64,000 nucleotides of DNA from an uncultured Gilliamella sp. (GTDB taxonomy: Bacteria > Pseudomonadota > Gammaproteobacteria > Enterobacterales > Orbaceae), in assembly GCA_946477995.1 (NCBI GenBank), contig CAMLAI010000003.1, forward strand, positions 1 to 64,000, given 5' to 3'. The position numbers and the translations under genes were made by a program. The first letter of the stretch is position 1, and every line of letters starts with the position of its first letter. This document shows, in pieces, positions 23,175-34,168 of this stretch. The notes below the pieces were generated by a model. The model did not search any database. It was not told the DNA's origin and saw only the letters and a program-made list of their open reading frames with translations.

Positions 23175-26100
23175 CGTTTTATCATTCCACTATCAAGCCA
23201 ATATTGTGTACTTATTAATCCAGAATTAACCATTGTATTTAGGTTCAATTTGATATCCTGATTTTTATTACAAGCACGCCCATCAGAGGCTTTAACATCT
23301 TTAATATAAAAATTCTCAATGGTTTTTTGTCGACTTTTTATGCCTAATGTCACTTCTAATACCACACCTTCAGTACTCAAGCGTTTAGCCACTTCACTGT
23401 TTTCTATAGTTAAAATATAAATTGGTGACGCCGGCCAACGTTCGATTTCTAATTGCTTGAAACCGAGCCGTGTGGTGCCACGGATCTCAAAAGAGGTATC
23501 GGGAAAGTCATAATCAGGATCATCTAAATCAATATCTCGGTAATAAACATTTTCCTTTTTTATCATATTAAGATTATCTAAAAGACCAATATATTTAACT
23601 GTAGAATATAAATCGATATTTGATGATCTAAAATAAAAATTAGGTAAACGTAAATTTTTACTTAAAAAGCATAACATAGCCCCAACAGCCGCTGTTGTTT
23701 TAGGATCGTCAATACGTTCTTGTTTATGGAATGGATACCAACCGCCAGTATAATAACCATGTAATGGTAAGATTCTTCCGGCTGGAATTGACAAGCGCGA
23801 TCGAAAATAACTTTGTACACCAGGTAAACGTGACGGGCGACCGGTTAACAATAATACATCACATTGATAACAACTAATGATTTCAGACAGCGCGTCAAAC
23901 GTTTTACAAATATTGTAATAATCACCACGTATAAATAAATAATGAATTCGTTTAAGATTAATCTCAATATTTAAGTCCAATACTGAAAAAGTAGGATTAT
24001 TCAGTGCTCGCCGAATCGGTTCATTAATAAAATTAAGCACATGATCAGTCATGACATTATGCTGTAATAGCTCCCTAAAAGTAGCATTATACACATGTTG
24101 CTCGGCATGCAGCGGATCATAAAGCTCATACCTTTTTAGTACTTGCAAACCTAATGGCGTAAATAACTGTAAAGTTAATTGTTGACGTAATACCGCATCT
24201 TGAATAGAAAGCTGCTGAGAACCAATAATTGCTGATAAAATTGGATTAGGATCAGTAAGCCCAGCTTGTTTTAAGCCATTAGTCAAAGCTGTGAGTACAG
24301 TGTCTTGAATAATATCAAGTAAAATATCATCGCCCGCCACTTTAAAGCCATCACGAAAACGTTGAATTGGAACAATATAAGCATTACTGCTATTGATTTG
24401 CTTGCTGGTACCGTAATCAAGCTCATAATCATTTATGACTAAATCAGTAGTACCACCACCAATATCTACTGTTGCAATTGTGAGCTTTTGTTTATTGGTT
24501 TTATCTGGACGTACCATTGATGCAATAAATTCTTCACTGCGTCCATTGTAATTATTTTGTGTTTCGTTAAATAAATATACAACTTGTCCACAAGTTGCTT
24601 CATCCCATTGAATATAAACTTCAGGGATGTTTGGCCAAATACTTTTTAATTGTTCTGGATTATTAAAATCAATATTATCATCAGAACTATCCCAACCAAG
24701 ACTTTTCCATACAAGTCCAATAGCTTGGTATACACAACTTTTAAAAATGGCTTGTTCTGGTTTTGGCATTGCAGGTGGAATAGTCAAAATAATAGAACGT
24801 AGGTTACGCGGCGTTTTAGCGTGTTCGAGTTTATTACGTTGCGCAACGCTATTCATCTGCATTAATGCATGCATCAAAACTTCACAGAGCATGAATGTCA
24901 TTAACGAACTTCGCGAATATTTTGGATGAAAAACCGGCATTTTGCGATCAAACTCTTCCTCAATATCATTGCTTAAAATATGTAGTGCTTCACCATATTC
25001 GTTAATTAAACTCGAAAATGGTTCAGCGGTGGCAAAGGGTTCATGATCACTTTTTACATAATGGGAATTAAAACGCCAACCTTGCTCATATTTATCTTGA
25101 TCCCATAAATAGCGTTTAGGGCTAGAAAGGCCAGTAGCACCTTCATTGCCTTCTCGTTGACTTGCTAAACGGCTTGCCTCAGTCCCAACACGAACAATAC
25201 TTGGCCAACGGAATGTGTCTCGTCTTCCACTTTGTAACGAAAAATGTTCCTTACCAAAAAAAGTTTGCGCAAATTCAACACGGCTTTCGAAAGGTTCATT
25301 ATAGATATGCTCAGGCTGACCTAAATCACGAATCTCAAGCTCATAACGACGATTTAAGCTATCTTTATCTTGCACATGATCTTCAATCAATATTCCACAA
25401 GTGCGTGAATTACCCACATCAAGAATCATATCAACGGGTATTGATTTAATCACATCATCTTTAGCATTTGATACAATCTTAATAGTTGGTAATTGTAATG
25501 AATCAGCAAGTAAATTGATGATATTTAGATAGTGTCCATAATAAGCTTTATTATTAATTTCTGTATTAATATCATCTTTATGTATTTTTAAACGATCAGT
25601 TTGAGGCGCTAGCTCTTGAAACAAATCAATTAGCCAGCTTGTTACCCATTTAAGTTCTAAATACCATGAAACGTGATCTGAACGATGTGCCAAACTAAAT
25701 ACTGCTCCAGTTTTAACATCATTTTCGGTAGGCGCTAAATAGATCACATCTTGCATATTGGTGAAAATTTTAGTATCAAATGCAAAGGTGATGCGATGGG
25801 TATTACCATCAGGATCTTCACCCTCAGGGATACTGACAATTCGCACGCGGCTCCAATTATGCGGTCCTTTATCAAAACGTTCTGGAGGAATCGATCTTAA
25901 GACAGGAATTGGCAACCAAATCCCATCATATAATTTTAGTGATTGCTCAACACTTATTTCTTGTGTTGGTTTAACCGCAAAAGATAAATCATCTGGCGCA
26001 AAAAATTTACCACTCTCGGCATTCTCAATCAGTCTTATTAATGCCCCGCTTTCAGATGGGTCAATAAAATAACCATTTAATTTACTGCGCCATTGATTAT

Positions 26101-26197
26101 CTTTCCAATCTATCTTAAGTGCAAAATCAAGAAACTGAATACCACTATTCATAATAAGTGTGACTTCTTGACCATAATTGCGTAATTCTGGAAGCAT
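23171..26197 (-). CDS. srfB: SrfB-like virulence factor with Hsp70/actin-fold ATPase motifs
   Basis: N-terminus QEVTLIMNSGIQFLDFALKI and NTHRITFAFDTKIF; ILDVGNSRTCGILIED, VDIGGGTTDLVINDYEL, LLTGRPSRLPGVQSYF. Confidence 0.92.
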   Translation of the reverse strand: MLPELRNYGQEVTLIMNSGIQFLDFALKIDWKDNQWRSKLNGYFIDPSESGALIRLIENAESGKFFAPDDLSFAVKPTQEISVEQSLKLYDGIWLPIPVLRSIPPERFDKGPHNWSRVRIVSIPEGEDPDGNTHRITFAFDTKIFTNMQDVIYLAPTENDVKTGAVFSLAHRSDHVSWYLELKWVTSWLIDLFQELAPQTDRLKIHKDDINTEINNKAYYGHYLNIINLLADSLQLPTIKIVSNAKDDVIKSIPVDMILDVGNSRTCGILIEDHVQDKDSLNRRYELEIRDLGQPEHIYNEPFESRVEFAQTFFGKEHFSLQSGRRDTFRWPSIVRVGTEASRLASQREGNEGATGLSSPKRYLWDQDKYEQGWRFNSHYVKSDHEPFATAEPFSSLINEYGEALHILSNDIEEEFDRKMPVFHPKYSRSSLMTFMLCEVLMHALMQMNSVAQRNKLEHAKTPRNLRSIILTIPPAMPKPEQAIFKSCVYQAIGLVWKSLGWDSSDDNIDFNNPEQLKSIWPNIPEVYIQWDEATCGQVVYLFNETQNNYNGRSEEFIASMVRPDKTNKQKLTIATVDIGGGTTDLVINDYELDYGTSKQINSSNAYIVPIQRFRDGFKVAGDDILLDIIQDTVLTALTNGLKQAGLTDPNPILSAIIGSQQLSIQDAVLRQQLTLQLFTPLGLQVLKRYELYDPLHAEQHVYNATFRELLQHNVMTDHVLNFINEPIRRALNNPTFSVLDLNIEINLKRIHYLFIRGDYYNICKTFDALSEIISCYQCDVLLLTGRPSRLPGVQSYFRSRLSIPAGRILPLHGYYTGGWYPFHKQERIDDPKTTAAVGAMLCFLSKNLRLPNFYFRSSNIDLYSTVKYIGLLDNLNMIKKENVYYRDIDLDDPDYDFPDTSFEIRGTTRLGFKQLEIERWPASPIYILTIENSEVAKRLSTEGVVLEVTLGIKSRQKTIENFYIKDVKASDGRACNKNQDIKLNLNTMVNSGLISTQYWLDSGMIKR

Positions 26198-26205
26198 ATA
26201 CTACC

Positions 26206-27747
26206 TTATTGTTTTTTCATAGTAATTGGGAATGTTTTCCCGTTATCATAAACCCCTTGGCAATCAGCTTGATTGTTTTTACCAGGCGTACATTGAATTT
26301 TTGGTAATTGATATTTACTATTGTCACTACATATTGCTTCAGTATTGCTGGCAATATTTAAATTCGACTTGTTAATACCGCTCTCTACTTTACCTACACA
26401 CTTAACACCATCACTACGTGTTACGGTAACTTGACCATTACCTTCATTAAAGTCATAACTCAATTGTAATGGTTTGCCTGTAGCTTTATCTTGAATACCG
26501 CCTCCAACAGACCATTGACCATCTAAAAATTTAGTTGATCCTTGTTTAAGTTGATCTTGAGATAAAGCTAAATTATTAGTTTGATCTGGGTTAGTTCCTG
26601 TGCCTGTTTGCTTACCATCATCTAAATCGGGAGGAATTGATCCTTTGCTATTTTCATCTTTTTTATCAGGTTCATTAGTCGGCGACTTATCATCGTTATT
26701 ATTTTGATTATCAACTTTATCTTTTTCTGAATGATTAACCTGCTCATCTTTATTTAACGTGTCTGAGTTTTGGTTAAGACTATTATCATCTTTAACATCA
26801 TTAGGTAATGTAGCGGAATCAACAGGATTAACGGTGTTAGCTACAACATCACCATTCACTCGGGTACCATTGGCATCAATAATATCATGACCGTTGGTTG
26901 TTACTCCGTTAACCACTTTAATGTTTCTATCGATTACTTTATCAGTAGGTTCAGGATCTTTTTTATCTTGTTCCAGCTTTTCATCGGTAACAGTAGAAGA
27001 AGAAACATGATTATCTCTACCTAAATCAGCATTAATCGATACTACAGGGGATTGCCAACAGCCTCGAAGCCAAAAAATCGCCAATAAAAGTAATAATAGA
27101 GGCAGTAATGCAAGTAACCAGAGCCACCAGCGTTTCCACCATGGTTTGTTAATAGTGGCCGGCTCAGTAAATGTATGAGTGGCTGATGGAGTTGGTTGTT
27201 TGAATGATTCTAAACAATAAAATGGTGAATTGACTTGCGCAGTTTGCGGATAAACAAATCCCCAAAAAGTAATAACAGGTTTACCGTTAACAATATAGAC
27301 AAATTGATTACTTGGAAATCGAATTGCCATCAAATTGGGTTCTAGGTCATCACTCTTATTGTTGGGATCATAAATCAAGCGACTAAAAAGCAGTTGATCG
27401 CCTTCTAAATTAGGGTTGCTTGCTAACTGTTTACCAAAATTCAATACTTTGTGTTCAAACTCTTTGAGTAAAATCAAAGCTGATTCTTGCTCTGATTCGC
27501 TCGCTGATGTCCAAGGTACAATATCATATTGCCCATCAGGTTGATCTGATTCAAAAGGAATGTACCAATCAATAATATTACCTTGATCATTACGTTGTGG
27601 TATAGCTAAACAATCGGCATATTGTTTACCTAATTTAATTCTAAACATTTCACGGATTTGCGCCGCAACAAGATAAGCGGCTTTTCCATCATGCCCAAGC
27701 ATTTTGAAATCTTTAATATCACCACTTCGAAGTAATGTATTTACCAT
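26206..27747 (-). CDS. srfA: SrfA-like bitopic membrane protein
   Basis: NTLLRSGDIKDFKMLGHDGKAAY..., YADCLAIPQRNDQGNIIDWY, KPWWKRWWLWLLALLPLLLLLLAIFWL TM; directly upstream of srfB. Confidence 0.85.
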   Translation of the reverse strand: MVNTLLRSGDIKDFKMLGHDGKAAYLVAAQIREMFRIKLGKQYADCLAIPQRNDQGNIIDWYIPFESDQPDGQYDIVPWTSASESEQESALILLKEFEHKVLNFGKQLASNPNLEGDQLLFSRLIYDPNNKSDDLEPNLMAIRFPSNQFVYIVNGKPVITFWGFVYPQTAQVNSPFYCLESFKQPTPSATHTFTEPATINKPWWKRWWLWLLALLPLLLLLLAIFWLRGCWQSPVVSINADLGRDNHVSSSTVTDEKLEQDKKDPEPTDKVIDRNIKVVNGVTTNGHDIIDANGTRVNGDVVANTVNPVDSATLPNDVKDDNSLNQNSDTLNKDEQVNHSEKDKVDNQNNNDDKSPTNEPDKKDENSKGSIPPDLDDGKQTGTGTNPDQTNNLALSQDQLKQGSTKFLDGQWSVGGGIQDKATGKPLQLSYDFNEGNGQVTVTRSDGVKCVGKVESGINKSNLNIASNTEAICSDNSKYQLPKIQCTPGKNNQADCQGVYDNGKTFPITMKKQ

Positions 27748-27773
27748 ATATTCCTTTTTATCCCATTATTTTA

Positions 27774-27803
27774 ATTATATTTATGTAACTCAATCAATTT
27801 CAA
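27774..27803 (-). promoter_or_regulatory. Candidate sigma70 promoter of the srfA-led operon
   Basis: Minus strand TTGAAA - 18 bp - TATAAT, ~27 nt upstream of the srfA ATG; SD aaagga follows. Confidence 0.55.
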
Positions 27804-28005
27804 CAAAAACCTAATTATAAACATAACCACACTACATGATAGTGTAAGTTTTTCATCGAATTTTTTTAGTCGACTAGGGTTAGTCAATAACAATGAGAAC
27901 TTATTAAAAATAAGTTAATCAAGTGATAGTCATTTACCTATCTAAAATATGTCTATTCTTGTTACATCTGGTATAACTATAACCTGAAAATTCTTTACAA
28001 AGAAA

Positions 28006-29880
28006 TTATTTCATAAATTGCTCATCAGTTAATACACGTAGTGGTTGCATATCACTTTCACCTTTTATCACCAAAGTGGGATCTGAACGTAAACACGCGC
28101 CACCATAATGACCTCCAACAGTGAAAGTACAAACTTGTAAATATCGATCATCGACCTTAGGTAAACACCAAAGCTCTTGGTAAATATTTTCTTGCTTAGC
28201 AAATTGACCAACCGTTTTGCCTAGTGTTTGTTCTTGACTACTGACTAATTCAATATCACTACCGCGTCGACCGGCAATAGGTTTAATGGCATACCCTTTT
28301 TTGATAAGATCTGCATTAAGTTCAAACGTTGATTCTAATAAATAACGATGATTAGGAAACAATGACCATAGCACCGGTAAAATCGCTTTATTACTTGGTA
28401 TTACTGTCCATAAAGGCTCAAAAACCGAGACTTCAGGTCTTAAAAGCACGTCAATTAATCGGACCGCATTTTCAGGATGCCAAGTACGAATCGGTAAGCC
28501 AGCAACTTGCGCCTCACTTTCTTGTCGCAGCTGCTCTAATACTGTTTCCCATGCCCATGTTTTCCATACACAAGTGACCTGCCTGTTTTCATCATCAACT
28601 AATTGCCCTTGCTTATCCCATTTTAAACCAGTTAAGCCACGTAATATTTTGCTTTTAAAACCAGCTAAAGTCAGGGCTTTTTGCATAAACAAAGCGTGAT
28701 AATTTTCCTCACTATCATTGTCTTGCATGATGTGTACAAAAGCTTGAGCATCACTATGCTTCCAACAGTTAGCAAGCGAATTGAGTAACCCTGCACTCGG
28801 ATTAGTACCAATATTGAGTTCAGCTTGTACCGCCCATTTTTCCAAAATTTGCCCAGCTTCTGTATGACAAGATGCAGAATCTGCATTGTATTCATAGACT
28901 TTTAAACCGCGCTCATCCATACAAAAATCTAAACGACCTGTTATCATTTGATAGCGGCGCTGTTGCCATGAAAGCCTTAATCTTGGCCAAAGTATTTCTG
29001 GAATATTAAAATTATTTAATAAATGATCGTCTTTTAGCACTTTATCCGTTGCATGCAAATACATCAAATGTAATTCATTCGTCGCACGGATTAATTCTTG
29101 TTCAGCACTTTCTGAAATAGTGAAGTAACGATAATGATCATCATGACTAATTGCATGGCCTGCGGCTAACACATAGGTGCTTTCTAAAGGATCTGACTCA
29201 TCAAGCCATTTTTTTTCAAATTGTTCTTTATTCGTTATATGAGCACTATGAATTTGTAGTAAGGGTTTTGCTACTTCAGGTTGCGGTAAACTATGTTCAG
29301 TTTTATCTGTTTGAATCATCCAACCTAAAATTTTCGTATCATCAAAGGTATCGTGTAATAAATAACCTTCATTTGTTACTGTCATCTTAAGTTCACGCGT
29401 CCATTGTTGACCAATAGGTAAACGCGTATGTATCACATTTTGTTCAGCTATTCTAATTTTGTCATCAAATACTTCAGTAATAACTGCAACATGCCCCGTT
29501 CTATCAAATACGCCACCATCATCCCAGATTAATAATGAGCCTGCTTCGGGTATTTTTTTACTACCATTAGCAAAAGCTTGTAAAGGTAAAATAGCTTCAT
29601 TAACTACTTGCCTTAAAAAGCGTAGTGAAAATATTTCGTGAGCCATACCAACATCAGTGAAAACAATCCCATAATTCAAAAACAAAAAGCGCCTTGCAAA
29701 TTCGACACATTGCCACTTATAGCCCATATATTCGTATCCTGAATAACTACGAAAGGATGCATCATCAGGGTATTGTTCGGGATCTAATGTTTCATAATCT
29801 GAAGAATAAATGGCAACGCCGCCCGGTGCATAACCTAATAATGTGCCAAAGGGTTCTTTATTGTTGGACTGAGATAACAT
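28006..29880 (-). CDS. gss: Bifunctional glutathionylspermidine amidase/synthetase
   Basis: N-terminal CHAP amidase (YKWQCVEFARRFLFLNYG, GHVAVITEV) plus C-terminal ATP-grasp synthetase (KVYEYNADSASCHTEAG, IKPIAGRRGSDIELV). Confidence 0.92.
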   Translation of the reverse strand: MLSQSNNKEPFGTLLGYAPGGVAIYSSDYETLDPEQYPDDASFRSYSGYEYMGYKWQCVEFARRFLFLNYGIVFTDVGMAHEIFSLRFLRQVVNEAILPLQAFANGSKKIPEAGSLLIWDDGGVFDRTGHVAVITEVFDDKIRIAEQNVIHTRLPIGQQWTRELKMTVTNEGYLLHDTFDDTKILGWMIQTDKTEHSLPQPEVAKPLLQIHSAHITNKEQFEKKWLDESDPLESTYVLAAGHAISHDDHYRYFTISESAEQELIRATNELHLMYLHATDKVLKDDHLLNNFNIPEILWPRLRLSWQQRRYQMITGRLDFCMDERGLKVYEYNADSASCHTEAGQILEKWAVQAELNIGTNPSAGLLNSLANCWKHSDAQAFVHIMQDNDSEENYHALFMQKALTLAGFKSKILRGLTGLKWDKQGQLVDDENRQVTCVWKTWAWETVLEQLRQESEAQVAGLPIRTWHPENAVRLIDVLLRPEVSVFEPLWTVIPSNKAILPVLWSLFPNHRYLLESTFELNADLIKKGYAIKPIAGRRGSDIELVSSQEQTLGKTVGQFAKQENIYQELWCLPKVDDRYLQVCTFTVGGHYGGACLRSDPTLVIKGESDMQPLRVLTDEQFMK

Positions 29881-30075
29881 GCTGTATGGCCTTATGATTG
29901 ATAGTTAAGATATGTTTTATAAGTCATAATAGAATTTTATTATCATAGATCAAATTAGAGCCTTTAAAAAGCGATGTTTATTTTTTGTTACTTGAAGAAT
30001 CATAAAATGCCTATATATAGGAAAAAGTAGATTACACTAGTAATTAAAAATACCGATTAACTGAGAAATCAAATT

Positions 30076-30345
30076 ATGCAACAGAAAACAAAATTAAATG
30101 AATTATTAGAATTTCCATGCTCTTTCACGTATAAAGTAATGGGAGAAGCAAAACCTGAATTAGTTGACAAAGTGGTGACAGTCATTCAAAAACATGCGCC
30201 GGGTGATTATACACCTTCAGTTAAACCAAGTAGCAAAGGTAATTATCATTCGGTTTCAATTACAATTAATGCAACGCACATTGATCAAATTGAGAATCTA
30301 TATAAAGAGTTAGGTGATATTGATATCGTAAGAATGGTATTATAA
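30076..30345 (+). CDS. ybeD: DUF493 family protein YbeD
   Basis: [28 protein letters not shown], 89 aa. Confidence 0.88.
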   Translation: MQQKTKLNELLEFPCSFTYKVMGEAKPELVDKVVTVIQKHAPGDYTPSVKPSSKGNYHSVSITINATHIDQIENLYKELGDIDIVRMVL

Positions 30346-30419
30346 CACTTTACCTTTTCAGGATTTTTTGCGCAAAATAGAGCCTTGTTGTTATATTATT
30401 ATAATTATGAGGCTCTAAC

Positions 30420-31697
30420 ATGAAACCAGAAACAATTGCTCTACACACAGGCTATAGTCCAGAACCAACCACCCATGCTGTTGCTGTCCCCATTTATCAA
30501 ACAACATCATATGCTTTTGATGATACTCAACATGGCGCTGATCTTTTTGATTTAAAAGTCGCTGGCAATATTTACACACGTATTACTAACCCAACCAATG
30601 CTGTACTGGAAGCGCGCATAGCTGCTCTCGAAGGAGGAATAGGTGCATTAGCTGTCGCCTCAGGTATGGCCGCAATTACTTATGCAATTCAGGCTATTAC
30701 ATTTGCCGGTGAAAATATTGTTTCGGTTTCCAAATTATATGGCGGAACGTATAATTTATTTGCTCACACACTACCTAACTTCGGCATTACAACCAAGTTT
30801 GCACCGCATGATAACCTTCAAGCTATCGAACAACAAATTGATGATAAAACCAAAGCGTTATATTGTGAAAGTATTGGTAATCCAGCCGGAAATATTGTTG
30901 ATTTATCGGCACTTGCAGAGATCGCTCATCGGCATGGCATTCCTTTAATTGTCGATAACACTGTAGCAAGTCCAGCACTTTGTCGTCCTTTTGAGTTTGG
31001 TGCCGACATTATAGTGCATTCATTAACTAAATATATTGGCGGCCACGGCAATAGTTTAGGTGGCATGATTGTCGATTCCGGTAAATTTCCATGGAAAAAA
31101 TATCCGGAAAAATATCCAATGTTAAATCAACCCGATCCCTCTTATCATGGTGTTTCATATACTGAAACTTTTGGCGATGCTGCTTATATTGCGCGCTGTC
31201 GAGTTATTCCATTGCGTAATATGGGAGCGGCACTTTCACCATTTAATACTTTTTTATTACTGCAAGGGCTTGAAACATTATCTTTACGTATTGAACGTCA
31301 CTGTCAAAACACCTTAAAAGTCGCTCGATATTTAGCATCTCATCCACAAGTAAGTTGGGTTAACTATGCCGGTCTTGATACTCACCCTGAGCATCACTTA
31401 GCGGTTAAACAGATGGATAAGGGGTTGCCGGCTGGAATTTTATCTTTTGGTATAAAAGGCGGCATACAAGCTGGGGCTAAGTTTATTGATGCTTTAAAGC
31501 TAATTCTGCGTTTAGTTAATATTGGTGATACACGTTCACTTGCTTGTCATCCAGCGTCAACAACTCATCGTCAACTTAATGATGAAGAATTACAAAAAGC
31601 CGGAGTAAGTCAAGAAATGGTGAGATTATCTATCGGAATAGAACATATCGATGATATTATTGCCGATTTAGAACAAGCGCTTAACGCTGCAAAATAA
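30420..31697 (+). CDS. metY: O-acetylhomoserine aminocarboxypropyltransferase / cysteine synthase family
   Basis: Cys/Met metabolism PLP fold: [54 protein letters not shown]. Confidence 0.9.
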   Translation: MKPETIALHTGYSPEPTTHAVAVPIYQTTSYAFDDTQHGADLFDLKVAGNIYTRITNPTNAVLEARIAALEGGIGALAVASGMAAITYAIQAITFAGENIVSVSKLYGGTYNLFAHTLPNFGITTKFAPHDNLQAIEQQIDDKTKALYCESIGNPAGNIVDLSALAEIAHRHGIPLIVDNTVASPALCRPFEFGADIIVHSLTKYIGGHGNSLGGMIVDSGKFPWKKYPEKYPMLNQPDPSYHGVSYTETFGDAAYIARCRVIPLRNMGAALSPFNTFLLLQGLETLSLRIERHCQNTLKVARYLASHPQVSWVNYAGLDTHPEHHLAVKQMDKGLPAGILSFGIKGGIQAGAKFIDALKLILRLVNIGDTRSLACHPASTTHRQLNDEELQKAGVSQEMVRLSIGIEHIDDIIADLEQALNAAK

Positions 31698-31750
31698 TGT
31701 CAAAAAGAGCAAGATAAAATTAACTTCTTGCTCTTTTAGTTAACCCGTAA

Positions 31751-32434
<684 letters not shown>

Positions 32435-32683
32435 TTACTCTGGTAAATAGTGAAATATCACCTTACTGCTAGCAATTAAACCATCAGTATGACAAATATA
32501 ATTAATTGCACCACAACCTTTAATCATTTGAGCATTTTGCTGACAAATGGGACAAATGTATTGTTCAAGGTAGTGCTGCTTACAATGAGAACAGACATAG
32601 TGTTGAGGTGAAACAACTTGCATTTTACAATGGCATTTAGGACAAAAACCCTCTTTACCATCTATACTAACTTGCTCTGACAT
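32435..32683 (-). CDS. yfgJ: Zinc-ribbon protein YfgJ-like
   Basis: Repeated CxxC pairs (CPKCHCKM, CSHCKQHY, CPICQQNA) immediately downstream of der. Confidence 0.8.
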   Translation of the reverse strand: MSEQVSIDGKEGFCPKCHCKMQVVSPQHYVCSHCKQHYLEQYICPICQQNAQMIKGCGAINYICHTDGLIASSKVIFHYLPE

Positions 32684-32686
32684 AAA

Positions 32687-34153
32687 CTACTTTCGCCCCC
32701 TAACATGTTTCATCAATCGACGGCGTTTACGTTGTTGAGATGCGGTTAAACTATTTTTTCTGCCTTCAAATGGATTAGCACCTTCTTTAAACTGAATACG
32801 AATAGGTGATCCCATAATTTTCAATGAGCGTCTAAAATAATTCATCAAGTAGCGCTTATATGAATCAGGTAACTCTTCAACTTGATTACCATGAATCACA
32901 ACGATCGGTGGATTATATCCTCCCGCATGAGCATATTTTAATTTAACTCTGCGCCCTTTAACTAAAGGTGGTTGATGATCATCTTGAGCCATCTGCATAA
33001 TTTTAGTTAATAATGCAGTGTTAACTCGTCGTGTTGCACAATCATAGGCTTCTTGAATTGAATCAAACAAGTTGCCAACACCACTGCCATGGAGAGCAGA
33101 AATAAAATGAACACGTGCAAAATCGATAAAATCCAGTCTATCATCTAGCGTAGTTTTCACTTGTTCTTTAATATCTTGCGATAAGCCATCCCATTTATTC
33201 ACCGCAATAACAAGTGAGCGCCCACTATTAATAATAAAGCCAAGGAGTGATAAATCCTGATCAGATATACCCTCTCTAGCATCAATGACTAAAATCACAA
33301 CATTGGCATCTTCAATAGCTTGTAGTGTTTTAATAACAGAAAATTTTTCAACGGTTTCTGTCACCTTGCCACGCTTACGAACACCAGCAGTATCTATCAC
33401 AACATATTCGCGCTCATCACGGGTCATAGGGATATAAATACTATCACGAGTGGTGCCGGGCATGTCATACACGACAACGCGCTCTTCACCTAGAATACGA
33501 TTTGTTAGTGTTGACTTACCAACATTTGGACGACCAACAATAGCTACTTTAATTGGCTGATTAATCAATGATTCGGTTTCATCACCTAAATCATCGTATG
33601 ATTCAGGTAAATCATCTAGTTCATTGTGAACACTAACTTCAGTTGCTTCTTCTGATTCAAATTGAAAAATTGGATCTAAGACAGTTTCGATTAATGAGGT
33701 TACGCCACGACCATGACTAGCCGCGATGGGGTGAATTTCACCTAATCCTAAGCCATAAAAGTCAGAAACAGCAGTATCGACATCAATACCATCAATTTTG
33801 TTAGCAACTAAAAAAGTCGCTTTTTGACGTGAGCGTAAATGCTTGGCAATAGCATGATCAGCAGGCATAACACCCGATCTAGCATCGACCAGAAAAAGCA
33901 CAATATCGGCTTCTTCAATTGCTTGTAGGGATTGTTCAGCCATAAAGCTTTCAACCCCTTCTTCTGTGCCATCGATACCGCCGGTATCAATCACGATATA
34001 TTCATGACCTTTGATCTCAGCTCGGCCATATTTACGATCACGAGTTAATCCTGGAAAATCAGCGACTAAGGCGTCTCGAGTCCGAGTTAAGCGATTAAAT
34101 AAAGTCGACTTTCCAACATTCGGACGACCAACTAGTGCTACTACAGGTATCAT
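32687..34153 (-). CDS. der: Ribosome biogenesis GTPase Der
   Basis: Tandem GTPase domains, both GRPNVGKST. Confidence 0.97.
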   Translation of the reverse strand: MIPVVALVGRPNVGKSTLFNRLTRTRDALVADFPGLTRDRKYGRAEIKGHEYIVIDTGGIDGTEEGVESFMAEQSLQAIEEADIVLFLVDARSGVMPADHAIAKHLRSRQKATFLVANKIDGIDVDTAVSDFYGLGLGEIHPIAASHGRGVTSLIETVLDPIFQFESEEATEVSVHNELDDLPESYDDLGDETESLINQPIKVAIVGRPNVGKSTLTNRILGEERVVVYDMPGTTRDSIYIPMTRDEREYVVIDTAGVRKRGKVTETVEKFSVIKTLQAIEDANVVILVIDAREGISDQDLSLLGFIINSGRSLVIAVNKWDGLSQDIKEQVKTTLDDRLDFIDFARVHFISALHGSGVGNLFDSIQEAYDCATRRVNTALLTKIMQMAQDDHQPPLVKGRRVKLKYAHAGGYNPPIVVIHGNQVEELPDSYKRYLMNYFRRSLKIMGSPIRIQFKEGANPFEGRKNSLTASQQRKRRRLMKHVRGRK

Positions 34154-34168
34154 GTTTATCTAATTACC

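Noticed and set aside
9635-27747. A complete type VI secretion system
   Set aside because: Only Tag/PpkA-like accessory functions are visible; no tssB/C, hcp, vgrG, clpV, tssJ/L/M or other structural gene was recognised in the window.
27868-27877. Palindrome tagtcgacta upstream of the srf promoter as a regulator site
   Set aside because: A 10 bp palindrome alone is expected by chance in this AT-rich region; no second copy noticed.
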